NCBI GenBank assembly: GCA_030652805.1
Contig: JAUSPT010000055.1
Coordinates: 1-64,000, forward strand
Reading direction: 5' to 3'
Source: a bacterium
GTDB taxonomy: Bacteria > JAHJDO01
Length of the DNA stretch: 64,000 bases
Below the pieces are notes generated by a model that was given only the letters and a program-made list of their open reading frames with translations, was not told the DNA's origin and made no database searches. The translations under genes and the position numbers were made by a program. Positions 26,884 through 36,055 of this stretch are shown in pieces; position 1 is the first letter of the stretch, and every line of letters begins with the position of its first letter.

Positions 26884-26908
26884 TGTTTTTTACCTAAAAT
26901 ATTCCTTC

Positions 26909-26952
26909 TGTCATTGCGAGTCCCGATAAATATCGGGGTGAAGCAATCTCAT
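26909..26952. repeat. TCATTGCGAG...GAAGCAATCTC repeat, copy 1
   Basis: The element reads TGTCATTGCGAG, a hairpin CCCGAT-AAAT-ATCGGG (26922-26937), then GAAGCAATCTC. An inverted copy of the same ends lies at 29488-29518. Elements with these end words are widespread intergenic repeats. The two copies bracket the genes at 27030 and 28228. Confidence 0.75.
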
Positions 26953-27029
26953 CTTTTGGAACTGTCTTGTTGTTCCATATTTGAGACTCCTCGCAATATC
27001 ATTCGTTCTTCTTTGTGCTAACTTGTATT

Positions 27030-28085
27030 TCATTGCCTACTCGCCCATAGCCAAAGAGCAGGTAAAGCAAAGAATAAACCAATTTGTTTTAGTAAAAGCA
27101 AAATTAATCCAAATTGACCCATTTCTATACCTGCCGATGGTGTAACAAGAGGAACGTTTCCAACAAGTCCAAACATACGAAACGTTCTCTTTTCATAAGT
27201 TTTCTTAATATAATCGACAAATGTATAACTTTTGGATATAGGTTCTTTTTTTACCTTTGTGATTTCTTTTCCAATATTACCACGATTAAACTTATCTACC
27301 AATGTGTTTACTTCGTTGATACTTACTTGATAGCGACTGTCTAATTTCTGTGCGCTTTTAACATCTGCATTGTGCTTGGGTATTAAACTATTATACTGCA
27401 AAACAAGGTTTTTGTGCTCTTGTTGGTCTACAGTAAGTCCCGATTTCGCCTTCTCTTCCGTCTGATTAATTGTTGACTTAATTCTTTGAAGCTTATTGGA
27501 AGAACGTTCAATTGAAGAATGGAGGCTATGGAGTGTGTCTTCCATTTGTTTTATTTTAGACTGGCCCTGTTTTAGCTCTAGCGGGGCTATTCGCGAGACA
27601 TAATTAACTGTTATAGTTCCCGTAGAATAAACAATGTATTGACTCAGCCAGAATGTAAAAAGAGCAATTGAGCCCGATATCAGAATAAGAAGCAACATAG
27701 GATAATTTATTTCTCTTGTCCTTAAAAAAGCCAAAGTAGCGACAAATCCAGTATTTGCTATTAACCCCAGTGCTATGGCTCCGACAGGAATAATAAAGAA
27801 GAGATAAAAGCCGGTTATATCATAGAAGCGATTCAAATATGCTATCAAGAGTCCACATAAGGCTCCTCCAATTAATAACAGAGGAAATCCTAAACTTTTT
27901 TTAAGTAATAAATGTGGTGAATAACAAAATATATACTTACACTTTGAGCATGTAACTTTTAAATTACCTTTATTTGTAGGGACCCTTATTCTTTGCTTAC
28001 AACCAACACATTTTATGATTGTTTCATAATTGTCAAACCATCTTCCCATAAAAGATTCTACAAAAGCCGATTTATACCCCATCAT
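27030..28085 (-). CDS. zinc-ribbon, multi-pass membrane, coiled-coil protein of unknown function
   Basis: The 351-aa protein has an N-terminal MJ0042-like zinc ribbon (C26/C29 and C46/C49). About three membrane segments follow (roughly 63-85, 90-112, 126-155), then a long coiled coil (about 170-270) and a last membrane segment at 320-346. The coiled coil would lie outside or inside as a loop between membrane anchors. I do not recognise a family. It is bracketed, with the next gene, by inverted repeats. Confidence 0.6.
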   Translation of the reverse strand: MMGYKSAFVESFMGRWFDNYETIIKCVGCKQRIRVPTNKGNLKVTCSKCKYIFCYSPHLLLKKSLGFPLLLIGGALCGLLIAYLNRFYDITGFYLFFIIPVGAIALGLIANTGFVATLAFLRTREINYPMLLLILISGSIALFTFWLSQYIVYSTGTITVNYVSRIAPLELKQGQSKIKQMEDTLHSLHSSIERSSNKLQRIKSTINQTEEKAKSGLTVDQQEHKNLVLQYNSLIPKHNADVKSAQKLDSRYQVSINEVNTLVDKFNRGNIGKEITKVKKEPISKSYTFVDYIKKTYEKRTFRMFGLVGNVPLVTPSAGIEMGQFGLILLLLKQIGLFFALPALWLWASRQ

Positions 28086-28139
28086 AAAATTCTCATTTTA
28101 TTAAAAAAACTCTCAAAAATAGAAATAAAACTCATAACT

Positions 28140-28215
28140 TACATCTTCTATTATTGAGTGTCTCGATAGCTTCTATTATGCCATGAATGCTATTCATGTT
28201 TTTTAGATAATTTTG
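28140..28215 (-). other. tail peptide region after PIN gene, related to 9-140
   Basis: In frame with the PIN gene, just after its stop, the sequence encodes LKNMNSIHGIIEAIETL. It matches LRNIGNTRGMIEDIQTL found after gdhA (8 of 17 identical, several conservative). A second frame begins with an ATGA overlap and gives a 13-residue peptide. I cannot tell a translated element from a DNA-level repeat. Confidence 0.25.
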
Positions 28216-28227
28216 AAACAAATTCTT

Positions 28228-29391
28228 TCATACTTCTTTTAAATTCCAAATTTTTTTATCTTCTTCCGAAGGATGGAAAAGTGAATTTTCTGTCATTCTC
28301 ACACCTATGTATTGCAAATCACTAAATCTTGCCGTATTAGACACTCTTGCTCTCCATTCCACTTCAAATCTTAAGACTAATATCTTATATTGAGCAAAAC
28401 CAAGTTCAGTAAGACTTTGCTTAATATATTGCTCAACGTAAGCTATATTACTTGACCATCTATAAGATTTATTTGTGTCTGAGTCTATAAATTGAGCATT
28501 TGAGATCCAAAAAGTTCCTTGACTTACCTTGTTCCACTTTTCAGGAGAAGATGAAAGCAAGGCTAGAGTTAATGGACTCTCAGAGGGCTTTTCTGAAAGT
28601 CTAACCTTCGTGAAATATTCATCGTACTTTTCTACTATTTTCCTTCGGATATTTTCTTTATGATATAAGCAATCCTCTCTTTTTTGAGTAAAAAACTTAT
28701 GTGTTGCTTTCTTCATAATTGATTTAATAAATTTATCCTCTAAATGTTTTCTGATTAGTTTTAGATATGATTCAAAATCTTCGTAATCCTCATAAACTGT
28801 TATCTTCGTGATGTCTCTGAACTCTCGTTCTGCTGTATCTCTTAATAACTTATCTTTACATATGAAAACAATAGGGTAATTCTTTATGGCGGTCTCTAAG
28901 TAGCTCCGTATTGTTTCAAGTATCATTGAGTCACGAAAACCTTTTTCTGCTTTTTTGGGATCATTGTCGAATGGAGGCAACCTCCAAATTGCCCGATTAA
29001 CTATGTCTTTCCAATCAATATTGTCAAGAGGCGTTGGAAGTATTTCTCCGCCCTTTTTCTCTAACCATATCTTAAAATTATTTTTTAAAGAGCTTTTTAT
29101 TCTCTCTTTCGTCAATCTGTAGGAATAATTTTTTTTAGTTAGCTCATTTATTTTGGCAAAATGGCCTGAAATTGTTTTTAACGCAGAGACCCCATGACTA
29201 AATTGTTGGTATAAAATCTCCCCCACAACTACTTCTGGCAATTTTAACTCAAACTGAAAATCCACAATGTACTTATTCCAAAATGTATCAAAATACGGAC
29301 TAGTTAGTTCGCACTCATTTTTTGCTCGAAGAATATTTGTATCTAAAATCACGACATGTGTGTCTGAAAATTCTTTTTTTACCATGGCCAT
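28228..29391 (-). CDS. PIN-domain protein (DUF4935-like)
   Basis: The 387-aa protein starts with a PIN nuclease-like domain. VVILDTNIL supplies the first acidic residue (D17). LPEVVVGEIL and the later RDSMILETI and FICKDKLLRDTAERE supply others. The C-terminal half is a separate domain of unknown kind. Single PIN proteins of this size act as ribonucleases, often in toxin or defence roles. No small antitoxin gene is next to it. Met3 could be the true start. Confidence 0.72.
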   Translation of the reverse strand: MAMVKKEFSDTHVVILDTNILRAKNECELTSPYFDTFWNKYIVDFQFELKLPEVVVGEILYQQFSHGVSALKTISGHFAKINELTKKNYSYRLTKERIKSSLKNNFKIWLEKKGGEILPTPLDNIDWKDIVNRAIWRLPPFDNDPKKAEKGFRDSMILETIRSYLETAIKNYPIVFICKDKLLRDTAEREFRDITKITVYEDYEDFESYLKLIRKHLEDKFIKSIMKKATHKFFTQKREDCLYHKENIRRKIVEKYDEYFTKVRLSEKPSESPLTLALLSSSPEKWNKVSQGTFWISNAQFIDSDTNKSYRWSSNIAYVEQYIKQSLTELGFAQYKILVLRFEVEWRARVSNTARFSDLQYIGVRMTENSLFHPSEEDKKIWNLKEV

Positions 29392-29487
29392 AATTTATTC
29401 ATCTAACTCATTTACATCCGAATTGTCTTTGTAAAAATCTGTCCGCATTATAACAAAACCCAACTATTATACGAAGTCATCTAAAAC

Positions 29488-29518
29488 GAGATTGCTTCAG
29501 CTGCGCTTCGCAATGACG
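29488..29518. repeat. TCATTGCGAG...GAAGCAATCTC repeat, inverted copy 2
   Basis: GAGATTGCTTC-AGCTGCGCTT-CGCAATGACG is the reverse complement of the ends of the element at 26909-26952, with a different, shorter centre. It lies between the PIN gene and the CCA-adding enzyme gene. Confidence 0.7.
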
Positions 29519-29542
29519 GTGATTGATTATGAGCATGAACAT

Positions 29543-30916
29543 TTATTTCTTGCCAGAAATTTCAGATGCGAATGCCTTCTTAATGTATTCAAAGTATATC
29601 TCTTTATTCTCACTATTCTCTGGTAGGGTCTCGCTTGTAATAGCTTCCAGTATCTTATTTTTCATTTTTCCTATTAGAGGTGATGGGGAAAGATTAAATT
29701 TATCCATTAACTCATCTCCGGTGATTGGAAATTTGGATTCTTTTGCTGAAATCAGCTTCTCACATCTCCCCTCAAGTTCAGATAATTCTTGCAGCTTCCT
29801 GGCAACTCTCTCCTTCTTGTATGATGTTATATCTGCCTTAGAAATACTGAGAATATCTGAGAGCTTATCCCCCATCTTGGTTGCAAACCGTCTCACTGCA
29901 GTGTCTGTCCATAGAGAAGTATAAAGATTTGCTCGCATATGCTTCCTGATTAAAAAGCATATGTGCTTGCGATCCTGATTGGAGAATCTGAGTCTTGTAA
30001 GGATTCCCCATGCCATCTTAGCGCCTAAATCTTCATGTCTATAAAAATGCACATTTTTCTCGCCTATTGTTCTTACGTATGGTTTCGCTATGTCGTGAAG
30101 CAGTGCAGTCCATCTGATTTTCTCATCTAAAGGGCAATTTTTAACAACTTTTACTGTATGCATCCATACGTCCTTATGATGAAGCTGGCTATCTTCATGC
30201 AGGTTCTTCAGAGGAACAAGTTCTGGTATGAAGTAGTTAATCACTTCGTTTTTCATCAAATTTTCCAGCGCTAGTTCCAAATGATTGCCAAGTAATAGCT
30301 TAGTCATTTCATCTCTTATTCTTTCACTCGAGAGGTTCAGCAGTCTGTAAGCGTTCTTTTTTAAGGATGAGCGAGTCTTCTCTTCAATCTCAAATCCTAA
30401 TTGAGATTGGAACCTTAATGCTCTTAGAATTCTCAGAGAATCATCTGCAAATGCAGTGTCTGGATTCTTAGGTGTTCTGATTAATTTTTGCTCTAAATCT
30501 TCCCTTCCTTTAAAAGGATCAATTATTTTTGAGTCAGAGCCTATCGCTATCGTATTTATTGTAAAATCCCTGCGCTCTAAGTCCTCCATTATATTGCTTC
30601 CAAAATCCACATCCGGTTTTCTGCTAATACCTCTGTATATCTCTTTTTTCCTGAATGTTGTAATATGCAATTCAACTTTGTCTATGAATGCGCCGACTGT
30701 TCCAAAATTTATGCCGACAGGATATGTTTTTATCCTGCTATTTCGTAGAATTTTGATAATTTCGGAAGGTGTTGCAGAGGTAGCAAAATCGTAATCATTG
30801 AGAGGTTTTTCCATTAACAGATCGCGCACTGAGCCCCCAACAAGATATACGGATTTCCCTGCCTGGCTGAAGATTCTAAAAATACTCTGTATTATTCTAT
30901 TTTCTATTTTTAGCAT
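29543..30916 (-). CDS. cca: CCA-adding tRNA nucleotidyltransferase with HD domain
   Basis: The 457-aa enzyme adds or repairs the 3' CCA of tRNAs (poly(A) polymerase family). The nucleotidyltransferase head has GGSVRDLL and the metal-binding DYDFA. The neck has ERRDFTINTIA and ADDSLRILRALRF. An HD domain follows (LLHDIAKP, with HHKDVWMH), as in bacterial enzymes with phosphohydrolase activity. The start codon overlaps the stop of the AsmA-like gene by one base. A pure A-adding or CC-adding role cannot be ruled out by eye. Confidence 0.92.
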   Translation of the reverse strand: MLKIENRIIQSIFRIFSQAGKSVYLVGGSVRDLLMEKPLNDYDFATSATPSEIIKILRNSRIKTYPVGINFGTVGAFIDKVELHITTFRKKEIYRGISRKPDVDFGSNIMEDLERRDFTINTIAIGSDSKIIDPFKGREDLEQKLIRTPKNPDTAFADDSLRILRALRFQSQLGFEIEEKTRSSLKKNAYRLLNLSSERIRDEMTKLLLGNHLELALENLMKNEVINYFIPELVPLKNLHEDSQLHHKDVWMHTVKVVKNCPLDEKIRWTALLHDIAKPYVRTIGEKNVHFYRHEDLGAKMAWGILTRLRFSNQDRKHICFLIRKHMRANLYTSLWTDTAVRRFATKMGDKLSDILSISKADITSYKKERVARKLQELSELEGRCEKLISAKESKFPITGDELMDKFNLSPSPLIGKMKNKILEAITSETLPENSENKEIYFEYIKKAFASEISGKK

Positions 30917-32016
30917 TACTTTGTCTTTATATATTCCATAATAGGAGTCATCATCTTTAACGGCAAATTTAACAACCGCTGAAATAATCCTAATGTCATG
31001 TCTTCCAGTAATTCATGCGGAACCACTGTTGCCTTTAAATGTCCGCCTTTACTTCTTTTTAATCTGACATAGAAAGCAAGTAAGTTCCCATCCTCTCCTG
31101 TTATAATATAACCCAAAATTGGTATTTTATTCAACACCTCATCAACAATCTGCATCAGCTCAATTCCAAAAATCATATCTGTTGACTCTTTAACCATATC
31201 AATATCGCCTTTGCCTGAAATTCTCATTCTCTCGCCGTCAATATATAGACTTTCTACATTAATTACTCCAGAATTTATTACTGCTTTAGCCGTGGCTGTA
31301 CTATATTTTATTCCCTCCTCATCCATTTTAGGCAGTCTTAATTTTATTACATCATACATATTAATAAGAGTGAACATTCTAACGAATATATGTTGTTTAG
31401 TTAAATATCCATTATTTAATATTATATCTAAATTTCCGTTCAGGTTCTTTTTTATTTCATCAATAGACTTGCCGCGGCTTCTTATATTACCTTCGCAGTC
31501 CAGAGTTCCGCTAAATGCAAGATTTTTAATGCCGAACTTTGCAGCCAGTTTTTGGATATTAGCATTTTTTATTTTATATATTGAATCAAATTCAATGCCA
31601 TATGGGGGAAAAAAATTAAGTTTGCCTGAAAGCTCAGCTTCCCCCTCTGCTAGTCTTAATTTTACCCTATGGATATGCAGTATCCTGTCTTTTATATAGA
31701 GTGGCAGATGTGGCGTAACGATTTTTATGTCATCATATATGCCCTTTTCTATTTCAAAGCTTGTCATGTTATTCTCCAAGATAACTTTACCTGTAAAATC
31801 AATAGGAATGGCAGGGGTTGAATTTTTGATTGAGACATTTGCAGAGTGAAGATCAAATCCTATCTGTACTCTCTCAACATGAACTCTATTCTGCGAAATT
31901 TTATTAACAGCTCTCTTAATATACAAGCTTCCGATTACTCCAATCAGTCTGTAACATATAAATAGGCTAATGAAGATAGAAAATACAATATAAAGAGCTT
32001 TCTTAAATTTGGGCAT
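30916..32016 (-). CDS. AsmA-like envelope protein
   Basis: The 366-aa protein has one N-terminal membrane anchor (about 7-33) and a periplasmic part rich in beta strands. The region LAFSGTLDCEGNIRSRGKSIDEIKKNLNGNLDIILNNG... matches the AsmA C-terminal pattern (xxxGNLDIxLxNGxL). AsmA-family proteins help move or place lipids between membranes. It lies in the polysaccharide/LPS operon after the deacetylase and before cca. Confidence 0.65.
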   Translation of the reverse strand: MPKFKKALYIVFSIFISLFICYRLIGVIGSLYIKRAVNKISQNRVHVERVQIGFDLHSANVSIKNSTPAIPIDFTGKVILENNMTSFEIEKGIYDDIKIVTPHLPLYIKDRILHIHRVKLRLAEGEAELSGKLNFFPPYGIEFDSIYKIKNANIQKLAAKFGIKNLAFSGTLDCEGNIRSRGKSIDEIKKNLNGNLDIILNNGYLTKQHIFVRMFTLINMYDVIKLRLPKMDEEGIKYSTATAKAVINSGVINVESLYIDGERMRISGKGDIDMVKESTDMIFGIELMQIVDEVLNKIPILGYIITGEDGNLLAFYVRLKRSKGGHLKATVVPHELLEDMTLGLFQRLLNLPLKMMTPIMEYIKTK

Positions 32017-32035
32017 TTCGATTCTCTCTAGCGGT

Positions 32036-32755
32036 TTATTTATTTATGTACTTAAGCATAATAGAAAAAACAAATTTCAGCATATTTGTATTTTCCTTTA
32101 CAGGTATTCTTCGCAGCTCAAATATGGTCTCAGTTGTATGATTCATACCTCTTTTTGTTGCACATGCTCCTTTGTACCCGGCTTGAGCAAGAAAATTTTT
32201 TGTATTTTCATTGTAATCACCGTATGGATAGCAAAAGTATTTTACCGGCTGGGACAGATTTTCTTCAATAATTTGTTTTGATTTTGTTATTTCGTCCCAT
32301 GCATCCTCATCTGTTAATCCAGTCATACGTTTGTGTGTACATGAATGAGACCCGAAACTAAATCCAAATGCCATCATCTTCTTTGCATTTTCCCATGACA
32401 TAAATTTCTCGGGAACCTTTTCTTTGCTTTCATCAAAAGCCATAGTTTTGCCAATTACATCTGTTGTTAAGAAAACCGTACCTGTAAATCCCAGATTTTT
32501 CATAATGGGAAATGCGTATGTATAATTGTCAAGATAGCCATCATCAAAGGTTATTACAACAGGTTTTTGAGGAAACTCTTTATTTCTTTTAGTGCTCGCA
32601 ATGACCTCATCAAGGGAAACGGTCATGTAGTTCCATTTTTTAAGAAGATTCATCTGTTTTTCAAAATCCTCCGGCCTTACGTACAGGCATTGTTCTGTGG
32701 CTTTAGAATTGGGATAATTAATTTTATGATAGAAAAGGATTGGTATTCTACTCAT
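32036..32755 (-). CDS. polysaccharide deacetylase (NodB family, CE4)
   Basis: The 239-aa protein has the NodB motifs TFDDGYLDN (metal and catalytic Asp pair), SHSCTHKRM (metal His residues) and YFCYPYGDYNENT. It removes N-acetyl groups from a surface glycan or related sugar polymer. It lies 3 bases after a glycosyltransferase and 19 before the AsmA-like gene. No signal peptide is visible, so it acts on a cytoplasmic intermediate or is exported otherwise. Confidence 0.92.
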   Translation of the reverse strand: MSRIPILFYHKINYPNSKATEQCLYVRPEDFEKQMNLLKKWNYMTVSLDEVIASTKRNKEFPQKPVVITFDDGYLDNYTYAFPIMKNLGFTGTVFLTTDVIGKTMAFDESKEKVPEKFMSWENAKKMMAFGFSFGSHSCTHKRMTGLTDEDAWDEITKSKQIIEENLSQPVKYFCYPYGDYNENTKNFLAQAGYKGACATKRGMNHTTETIFELRRIPVKENTNMLKFVFSIMLKYINK

Positions 32756-32758
32756 AGG

Positions 32759-33832
32759 TTATTCCTCCATGCTATTATTATTCCAGAATTTGTTTTTTAA
32801 TATTTCTGCAAGTTTTTCTCCAGCAACACGTATGGAGTATTTTTCTTCAACAGTTTTTCTTCCGTTTATAGCTATTTGCTCCTTAAGTTGGTTGTTCTCA
32901 ATTAAAACTCTGAGTTTAGTTTCCCATTCATCAGAGGTTCTTGCCAGAAGTCCGTCTTTTTCATCTTCTATAAAATACTTGTTTTCACCTACATCGCTGC
33001 ATACAGCAGCAATACCTGCGGACATATACTCCAGGGCTTTAAGCCCGCATTTCCCCTTATTCCATTCATTGTCCAGCAAAGGATACACCCCTATATCAAA
33101 TGTTGTCAATTCAGATGCTATCTCATCGGGTTCCATCCAATCAATCATCTCAACTTTTAAATGCTCACATTTCTTGTAAGCTTCCTTTAGTTTATGGCAA
33201 TCTTTGGTGCCTATTATTTTAAACATTATATTATGGGTTCTTGCAAGTGATATTAACGGTTTCTTCAACATTATGAGATCATCCTGATATGTTTTTCCGT
33301 CGCCAACCCATCCTATTTTAAATTTAGCTCTTTTCTCTGGGCGCGCAGGCTTAAATTTATCTGTATCAATAGCTGTTGGTACAATGTAAACATTATCATT
33401 ATACTTTTGAGCATACTCAGCCAGAAAGTGACTTCCAACAATAACAACATCCGAAATCTTTAACATGCGGTCTGTGCGCTGCTTACGTCTCAAGAATATT
33501 GAATCATCAAAATCAAAAACTACATTTATATTAAACAGTTTTTTATATACCCATAGAAACCTTATAAAGTCTGACTGATAAACAGTTCTTTGAGCATAAA
33601 TAATAGTATTTTTACGACTTTGGCTTAATTCCCCTATGGTCTTCCTTGCTTCTCTGTATCGTTCAATGCATATGTTTTTTTTGAGTATTGAGCGGGGAGG
33701 CATTATGGAAGTAAAAAATCCATGCTTTTTCAATTCCCTGGCATAAAACACACATCTATATCTCGTGCTTGGTATGTTGTAATTGCCCTTTGGGAAAAAT
33801 ACAATTCTGTTAGGCTTATCTTTCTTTTTCAT
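32759..33832 (-). CDS. glycosyltransferase (GT-B, GT4-like)
   Basis: The 357-aa protein starts with FFPKGNYNIPSTRYRCVFYARELKKHGF (only part of it is diagnostic), as in GT4-like enzymes acting on surface glycans. The donor domain has KIGWVGDGKTYQDDLIML and LKALEYMSAGIAAVCSDVGEN. It overlaps the O-antigen ligase gene by 17 bases. Acceptor and sugar are not known. Confidence 0.82.
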   Translation of the reverse strand: MKKKDKPNRIVFFPKGNYNIPSTRYRCVFYARELKKHGFFTSIMPPRSILKKNICIERYREARKTIGELSQSRKNTIIYAQRTVYQSDFIRFLWVYKKLFNINVVFDFDDSIFLRRKQRTDRMLKISDVVIVGSHFLAEYAQKYNDNVYIVPTAIDTDKFKPARPEKRAKFKIGWVGDGKTYQDDLIMLKKPLISLARTHNIMFKIIGTKDCHKLKEAYKKCEHLKVEMIDWMEPDEIASELTTFDIGVYPLLDNEWNKGKCGLKALEYMSAGIAAVCSDVGENKYFIEDEKDGLLARTSDEWETKLRVLIENNQLKEQIAINGRKTVEEKYSIRVAGEKLAEILKNKFWNNNSMEE

Positions 33833-35027
33833 TAATTCCTATACCCATGGACATAGCCATATACAACCAAAACATAAGCCCTATTCTATCTTCGTAAAAG
33901 TATCCGGAAATACTGCAAGCTAAAAACCCAATAACTGTCAGAAGAATTGTGAATAATATGTCCTTTTTAAAATAGTCTTCTGTATGTACGTACGACTTGT
34001 AAGCACATTTTGCATATCTTGCTAAAAGATACATAAAGGCTAGAAGTCCCACTATTCCGGTCTCTATAAGGATCTGCAAATAGAGATTGTGCGCATCTGA
34101 TTGCTGGAAATTGCCATGAGGATCAGTAAGATAGAATTTATATTCTGGATGTAGATACATTTTTCTGAATATATTTGGACCGTATCCCACACCTAGAACA
34201 GGATGTTTTTTTATAATCTGAAGACTATTATGCCATAATGTTAAGCGGCCAGATAAAGCTCGGTTAATACCTTCTTTAACCTCAAATGTAAATTTTATTC
34301 TTTCAGTAACCGGGCCACAAAAAATGGCCAAAAGCAGTAATGCTGCTAAAAATGCTGTTAACATCTTCTTGCTTTTTTTGAACAATAGCATCAAAAGAGT
34401 ACCAAATAGTATTACCCATGGCCCGCGAGTGAAAGTTAACACTAATAATATACCTGTTAAGAGGGCAGATAAAACTAGACCAAGTTTTATATATTTGTTT
34501 TTAGTATGGAAAAACACTATTAGAATTAAAGGGATAACAAGTATACAGTACATTGCTGAACGGCTATAACTGCCAAAGGCGCCTGTAGCTCTTCCATACT
34601 CTGTTAATGTGCTATTAAAATAGCCACATATGCCATATATAGAAAAGACGCATGCTGAAATAGCTAACATGTATACTATTTTCAGCATCTGTTTTTTGGT
34701 CTTTATATTATTTATTACAATAAAAAACAGGATGATTTGTTTAAGGAACTGGGACCTGAATTCATAGAAACTATATGAAGGAGCTATTGAGCCAACGGAA
34801 GCCAGGATAATAACAATTCCCCAATACATGATAGGGAGATTCAGAGGTGTTTTTATAAAACGCGCATCAGGAACACATCTTAGCTTCACTATCCATGCAA
34901 TGAGAGGGATAAGAAGAGCCGTTGATTCAATAGATGCAGTATGCTTAAACGGCAGAATAAAAACTAAAAGGAGTATGCTGTACTCAATAATTCTGTTACA
35001 TATAGTAGATATTTTTGAGCTGTTCAT
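33816..35027 (-). CDS. O-antigen ligase/polymerase (WaaL/Wzy-like)
   Basis: The 403-aa protein has about ten hydrophobic segments and the Wzy_C region with TRGPW and GVGYGPNIF...DAHNLYLQILIETGIVGLL (H and R residues of the periplasmic loop). It joins polysaccharide to lipid A-core or polymerises repeats in the inner membrane. I start at ATG 35027, just after the stop of the preceding GT9 gene. A longer frame to 35057 overlaps that gene by 28 bases. Confidence 0.87.
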   Translation of the reverse strand: MNSSKISTICNRIIEYSILLLVFILPFKHTASIESTALLIPLIAWIVKLRCVPDARFIKTPLNLPIMYWGIVIILASVGSIAPSYSFYEFRSQFLKQIILFFIVINNIKTKKQMLKIVYMLAISACVFSIYGICGYFNSTLTEYGRATGAFGSYSRSAMYCILVIPLILIVFFHTKNKYIKLGLVLSALLTGILLVLTFTRGPWVILFGTLLMLLFKKSKKMLTAFLAALLLLAIFCGPVTERIKFTFEVKEGINRALSGRLTLWHNSLQIIKKHPVLGVGYGPNIFRKMYLHPEYKFYLTDPHGNFQQSDAHNLYLQILIETGIVGLLAFMYLLARYAKCAYKSYVHTEDYFKKDILFTILLTVIGFLACSISGYFYEDRIGLMFWLYMAMSMGIGINEKER

Positions 35028-35029
35028 TT

Positions 35030-36052
35030 TTATTTCGTCACGAGTAGTTTCATACACGCTTCAAATACTTCGTCAACGGATATATTCTTCATGCAATCAA
35101 TTCTATCACATTTCCTCTTCCAGCATGAGGCACATGGTATATCTTTCTGAATAATAATATTCTTTGTTCCATACGGGCCATTTCTTTTAGGGTCCGACGG
35201 ACCGTACAGGCCAACAACAGGAACTTCTAATGCAGCTGCAAGATGAGTAGGGCCTGTGTCAGAGCCAACAAAAAGATCACAGCTCTTAATTATTGCTGCA
35301 AGTTGTTTTATAGTGGATTGAGGCATTATTGCAATTCTGTTGTTCTCGTTGCTTTTAATGTTTTCTATTAAACCTTTTTCTTGAGGGCCCCATGAGATAA
35401 TTACCTTTGCATTAGCATTGCTATTAGCACTGCTATCTTTTGTTAATTTATCTGCAAGACGCGGAAAGTTTTCAGCTGGCCAGCGCTTTGTTGGCCATCC
35501 GGCGCCAGGATTCAACATAATGATTTTATCCCTCTTTGGAACTAGTTTCTCTGATGTAAAAAAATCTTTCGCAAATCTTAAATCCTGCGCGGATATAGGA
35601 ATTTTAAAATCATATATATATTCAGATATGCCCAGTGGTTCAAGTAAGCTTAGATTTTTATCCACTACATGAACAGCTTTTTGAGGCGGAGTTACTTTAT
35701 GATTGTAGAATATATGACTCAATTCGCGACTGTTAATCTTACTGAAGCCGATCCTGCGGCTTGCCTTACTGAAATAAGCTAAAATTCCGCTTCTGAATAA
35801 TCCCTGAAGGTCCAGCGCTACATCAAACTTCTTTTTGCGCAGTATGTTGATTAATTGTAAAAAACTGTTGTTATCAAAGGGAATGACATCTGTTAGATCA
35901 GGATTCTCTGCTAATAAACCAGAGAATTTGTTTTTAACAATCCATGCGATTTCTGCTTTAGGATAGTGTTTTCTCAATGTTGCAAGTACCGGCAGAGCGT
36001 GAATAATATCACCCATTGAGGAGGGTTTGATGATTAAGATTTTTCTCCCCAA
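35030..36052 (-). CDS. ADP-heptose--LPS heptosyltransferase (GT9)
   Basis: The 340-aa enzyme has the family start KILIIKPSSMGDIIHALPVL, then FDVALDLQGLFRSG, NPGAGWPTKRWPAENF and the donor site GSDTGPTHLAAALEVPVVGLYGPSDP. It adds heptose to the LPS inner core, as in WaaC/WaaF. A cysteine cluster CASCWKRKCDRIDC lies near the C-terminus. It is first in the operon GT9-ligase-GT-deacetylase-AsmA-cca, after a pilin-like gene with a 3-base gap. Confidence 0.92.
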   Translation of the reverse strand: MGRKILIIKPSSMGDIIHALPVLATLRKHYPKAEIAWIVKNKFSGLLAENPDLTDVIPFDNNSFLQLINILRKKKFDVALDLQGLFRSGILAYFSKASRRIGFSKINSRELSHIFYNHKVTPPQKAVHVVDKNLSLLEPLGISEYIYDFKIPISAQDLRFAKDFFTSEKLVPKRDKIIMLNPGAGWPTKRWPAENFPRLADKLTKDSSANSNANAKVIISWGPQEKGLIENIKSNENNRIAIMPQSTIKQLAAIIKSCDLFVGSDTGPTHLAAALEVPVVGLYGPSDPKRNGPYGTKNIIIQKDIPCASCWKRKCDRIDCMKNISVDEVFEACMKLLVTK

Positions 36053-36055
36053 TCT

